Positions 61,531 to 64,000 of a stretch of 64,000 nucleotides of DNA are shown piece after piece. The translations under genes and the position numbers were made by a program. The stretch is from positions 3,157-67,156 of the forward strand of contig DASUKA010000088.1 of NCBI GenBank assembly GCA_036278935.1, read 5' to 3'. The notes under the pieces are model-generated. The model was not told the DNA's origin and searched no databases. It saw only the letters and a program-made list of their open reading frames with translations. The DNA comes from DASSNR01 sp036278935 (GTDB lineage: Bacteria > Gemmatimonadota > Gemmatimonadetes > Gemmatimonadales > Gemmatimonadaceae). Position 1 is the first letter of the stretch; every line of letters starts with the position of its first letter.

Positions 61531-61703
61531 GACGTGTCGATCTGGCCAAGCTTGTCTTCGCCGTCCTCGGCGTAGCCATCTGGGGCTACGGTGTCCGGAC
61601 GGACGCGCCGAAGCTGGAGTGGCTTGGGGTGGCCGTCATCGTCGTGGCATTTCTCATTCGCTTTCTGCCCGGCGCGGGCTCGTCGCGGCGGCGGAGGCCA
61701 TGA
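61527..61703 (+). CDS. 58-residue membrane protein, unrecognised
   Basis: A small open frame from GTG 61527, overlapping the hydratase stop (GTGA), to TGA at 61701. It has two hydrophobic helices (about residues 6-21 and 32-47: VFAVLGVAIWGYGV and WLGVAVIVVAFLIRF). They are separated by a short polar turn, and the C terminus is basic and Arg-rich. The coupled start, coding-like composition and clear two-helix design support it. It is not recognised as a known family. It is probably the last gene of the acyl-CoA operon. Confidence 0.65.
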   Translation: MRRVDLAKLVFAVLGVAIWGYGVRTDAPKLEWLGVAVIVVAFLIRFLPGAGSSRRRRP

Positions 61704-61784
61704 AATAGGGGGCGATCACTCGCGCCAGCGGTTCGCTTGTTGCTCTCAGAAGTGGGTGGACGGCTCACAGGAGAGGCGCACGCG

Positions 61785-62678
61785 ATGGCCAACGGGAAAC
61801 GCCGGCGGCGGCGTCGCCCGGTCCCCGCCGAGATCGGGCCCGCTGAAGCGGATAAGGACATTCTGGATCAGTACTTCGCCGAGGTCAGCCGCTACCCGCT
61901 GCTCAAGAGGGATGAGGAACGGGTACTCGCGCGCCGCGTGCAGAAGGGCGACCAGGAGGCCACGGAGGAACTCGTGCGGCGCAATCTGCGCTTCGTCGTC
62001 TCCGTCGCCAAGAAGTACCAGAACCGCGGGCTCCCGCTCATCGATCTCATCGGCGAGGGCAATGTCGGCCTCATGACGGCGGCCCACAAGTTCGATCCGG
62101 ACCAGGGGGTGAAGTTCATCTCCTATGCGGTATGGTGGATTCGCCAGGCCATTCTCGCGGCGCTCGCCCGCCAGGGGCGTACGGTGCGCGTCCCCCTCAA
62201 CCGCACGGCCGATCTCTCGCGTGTGATCAAGGCCACCGCGCTCCTGCGCGAGAAGCTCGACCGCGAGCCGACGTCGGCCGAACTGTCCCAGCTTACCGGC
62301 ATCTCCGAGGAGATTGTCCAGGCGCTGTCGGCACTCAACACGGCGGATGTCCGCCTGGACGCGACGGTGGGACGCGACAGCGATCGTGCGATGATCGAGC
62401 GCTTTGCCCTCGAGGAGCTGCCGAACACCGAGGCGCAGGTGATCGAGACTTTCCGCCATGCCGAGCTCGAGCGCGCGCTCCAGACGCTCCCGCCGCGCGA
62501 TGCCCGCATTCTGCGGCTCTACTTCGGGATCGACGGCGACCGCGAGCACACGCTCGACGAGATCGGCCAGGTGCTGGGCGTGACCAGGGAGCGCGTGCGG
62601 CAGTTGCGCGATCGCGCGCTCAAGCGGCTGCGCGAGGGAGCGGTGGGAGAGGTGCTCCGCGACCTCTCGGCCGCCTGA
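61785..62678 (+). CDS. RpoD/SigA-family sigma-70 factor
   Basis: A 297-residue sigma factor with regions 1.2 to 4.2 and no long region 1.1. Region 1.2/2 has DQYFAEVSRYPLL, LVRRNLRFVVSVAKKYQNRG, LPLIDLIGEGNVGLM and the -10 reading KFISYAVWWIRQAI. Region 3 is PTSAELSQLTGISEEIV. Region 4 has TLDEIGQVLGVTRERVRQLRD, the -35 reading helix. It could be the main vegetative factor or a close group 2 paralog; the short N-terminal basic part (RRRRRRP) is unlike long RpoD. ATG 61785 follows an AGGAG ribosome site (about 61771). Confidence 0.9.
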   Translation: MANGKRRRRRRPVPAEIGPAEADKDILDQYFAEVSRYPLLKRDEERVLARRVQKGDQEATEELVRRNLRFVVSVAKKYQNRGLPLIDLIGEGNVGLMTAAHKFDPDQGVKFISYAVWWIRQAILAALARQGRTVRVPLNRTADLSRVIKATALLREKLDREPTSAELSQLTGISEEIVQALSALNTADVRLDATVGRDSDRAMIERFALEELPNTEAQVIETFRHAELERALQTLPPRDARILRLYFGIDGDREHTLDEIGQVLGVTRERVRQLRDRALKRLREGAVGEVLRDLSAA

Positions 62679-62685
62679 CCGTCCA

Positions 62686-62704
62686 GCGCCGCGCGTAGCG
62701 GCGC
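62686..62704. terminator. GC-rich stem-loop between sigma factor and U32 gene
   Basis: GCGCCGC (62686-62692), loop GCGTA, GCGGCGC (62698-62704), beginning 8 bases after the sigma-factor stop. A perfect 7-bp stem without a T-run; possible weak terminator. Confidence 0.35.
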
Positions 62705-62750
62705 GATCGCCTTCATCGGCCCGTGGTCGGCCGGTATCTTTCCCATCCTC

Positions 62751-64000
62751 ATGAGCCAACGTTCAATTCCCGAGCTCCTCGCCCCAGCGGGCTCGCTCGA
62801 CGCCGTGCGTGCCGCACTCGCCAACGGCGCCGATGCCGTGTACCTCGGCGCCGAGCGGTTCAACGCGCGTGACTCGGGCGCGCAGCTCACGCTCGATGAA
62901 GTCGCCGAGGCGTGCAGGCTGGCGCACGGCAGGGCGGCGCGCATCTACCTCACGCTCAACACCCTGGTCAAGCCAGGCGAGCTGGCCGACGCGCTGGAGC
63001 TGCTCGGCGACGCCATTGACCGCGGCATCGATGCAGCGATCGTGCAGGACGTGGGGCTCATCCGCCTCATTCAGCGGGTGTATGCGGGCTTCGAAGTGCA
63101 CGGCTCTACCCAGATGACCGTGCACGATGCGAGCGGCGCGGCAGTGCTCCGCGCTCTCGGAGTGCGGCGTGTGGTGCTGGCGCGCGAGAACACGCTCGCG
63201 GACATCCACGCCATCCACACGGCCGTCCCGGAACTCGAGCTCGAGAGCTTTGTGCACGGTGCGCTGTGCATCTCGTATTCGGGGCAGTGCTACATGTCCG
63301 GCCTGATTTCCGAGCGGAGCGCCAACCGGGGATCGTGCGCGCAGAGCTGCCGCAAGGACTACACGCTCTCCGACTCGATATCGGGCGCCGTGCTGGATCA
63401 GGGCTATCTCATTTCGGCCAGGGACCTGGCGGCATACCAGCGGCTCGAAGAGATAGCCGATGCGGGGGTGCGCACACTCAAGATCGAAGGACGCAAGAAG
63501 CGCCCGGAATACGTGGCGGCCGTCACCCGGCGCTATCGCGACCTCCTGGACCGGCTGGCGCGCGGCGAGCCGGCGGTGGCCGAGCCCGACGAAGTAGGCG
63601 AGCTCGTACAGATCTTCAGCCGCGGATTTACGCCGGGCATGTACGACGGCCGCGCCGGACGCGGGTACGTGACGCGCGATCGGCCGGACAATCGGGGCGT
63701 CCTGCTCGGGCGAGTCGCCAGCGCGCGGCGTGGCGAGCTCATCCTGGCGCTGAGCGAGCCGCTGGAACCCGGCGACGGCGTGGCCTTCGAGCCGCCCCGG
63801 CCGTCGCACGCGGATGCCGCCGTCGGATTCTCGGTAACGGCGGTGCGCACGCTGTCGCGGCACGATGGGGAGATCCGCCAGGCGGTGAGCACGCACGTGC
63901 AGGTGCCGGCGGGCTGGCGGGTGATCCGGACTTCGCAGGCCGCGCTCGTGCAGCGTGCCCGCGAGAGCTTTGCGGCGCTGCGCGGCTCGTCCGCATTGCA
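62751..64000 (+). CDS. U32-family (YhbU/RlhA/TrhP-like) protein, 3' end cut by window edge
   Basis: Open from ATG 62751 to the window end; 416 residues are visible. The family was named peptidase U32, but many members act in tRNA or rRNA hydroxylation (TrhP, RlhA). It begins with the usual IPELLAPAGSLDAVRAALANG. The cysteine cluster is GALCISYSGQCYMSG then NRGSCAQSCRKDY, followed by LKIEGRKKRPEYVAAV and a C-terminal beta-barrel domain that runs off the edge. A TATCTT at 62735-62740 could be a -10 for a near-leaderless transcript, but its -35 is poor. Confidence 0.9.
   Translation, partial: MSQRSIPELLAPAGSLDAVRAALANGADAVYLGAERFNARDSGAQLTLDEVAEACRLAHGRAARIYLTLNTLVKPGELADALELLGDAIDRGIDAAIVQDVGLIRLIQRVYAGFEVHGSTQMTVHDASGAAVLRALGVRRVVLARENTLADIHAIHTAVPELELESFVHGALCISYSGQCYMSGLISERSANRGSCAQSCRKDYTLSDSISGAVLDQGYLISARDLAAYQRLEEIADAGVRTLKIEGRKKRPEYVAAVTRRYRDLLDRLARGEPAVAEPDEVGELVQIFSRGFTPGMYDGRAGRGYVTRDRPDNRGVLLGRVASARRGELILALSEPLEPGDGVAFEPPRPSHADAAVGFSVTAVRTLSRHDGEIRQAVSTHVQVPAGWRVIRTSQAALVQRARESFAALRGSSAL

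Overview
This is 64 kb of a compact, GC-rich bacterial chromosome carrying core metabolism and signalling genes. I see no insertion sequence, prophage, integron, CRISPR array, rRNA gene or canonical tRNA gene. GC content, very tight gene packing, an archaeal/eukaryotic-type ProRS, many HD, GGDEF and GAF signalling proteins, RqcH-like and tmRNA rescue systems, and a B12-dependent acyl-CoA mutase all fit a Gemmatimonadota-like lineage. That assignment is inference, because no rRNA gene is present to settle it. Most neighbouring genes overlap by 1-4 bases (ATGA, GTGA or TGATG junctions), so operons are long and probably translationally coupled. The best promoter candidates read TTGACA-like / 16-18 bp / TAnnnT, and several have little or no leader. 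No gene-free stretch exceeds 300 bases.

Layout. 1-3.7 kb (+): the end of proS, then lysA, a YfcE-type phosphoesterase and guaA. 3.8-4.6 kb (-): an EIIA-type PTS protein and a short zinc-ribbon protein. 4.8-8.4 kb (+): dusB, larB and a GAF-GAF-GGDEF diguanylate cyclase. 8.5-8.9 kb: tmRNA (ssrA) with its own promoter, followed by a 38-bp perfect palindrome. 9.0-12.0 kb (+): a DUF72 protein, a nucleotidyltransferase-like protein and a metallophosphoesterase. 11.9-26.4 kb (-): one long run, truA - degenerate transaldolase - htrA - purB - purC - psd - pssA - purS - purQ - purL - purF, then ppdK. It joins purine synthesis, phosphatidylethanolamine synthesis and envelope protein quality control. 26.5-36.2 kb (+, with lexA on -): a GAF sensor, trpD, divergent lexA, then trpC-trpF-trpB, a HEAT-repeat protein, an HD-GYP protein and trpA.

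36.2-42.6 kb: a compact RqcH-like protein (-), folK-panB-panC, a degenerate GlmU-like protein, a YqeK-type HD hydrolase and a LytR_C protein (+), then rlmN (-). 42.9-53.1 kb (+): a second EIIA protein, a VanZ protein, aspS, phoH, a PgpH-type 7TM-HD phosphodiesterase, ybeY, two CBS-pair membrane proteins and an ABC1/UbiB kinase. 53.1-61.7 kb (+): an acyl-CoA catabolic operon with a MeaB GTPase, mutase large subunit, methyltransferase, B12-binding mutase subunit, carboxyltransferase, AtuA split into two genes, an enoyl-CoA hydratase and a 58-residue membrane protein. The last part holds an RpoD-family sigma factor and the start of a U32-family protein.

The observations most worth following are these. 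(1) The mutase has lost the Arg and Tyr that bind methylmalonyl-CoA, so it is likely an isobutyryl-type or novel acyl-CoA mutase feeding an AtuA/carboxylase pathway. (2) A transaldolase-family protein lacks the Schiff-base lysine and most other active-site residues. (3) A GlmU-like protein lacks the nucleotide-binding loop and is cut short in its beta-helix. (4) Two regulatory proteins sharing an N-terminal domain sit inside the trp operon, coupled to trpB and trpA.
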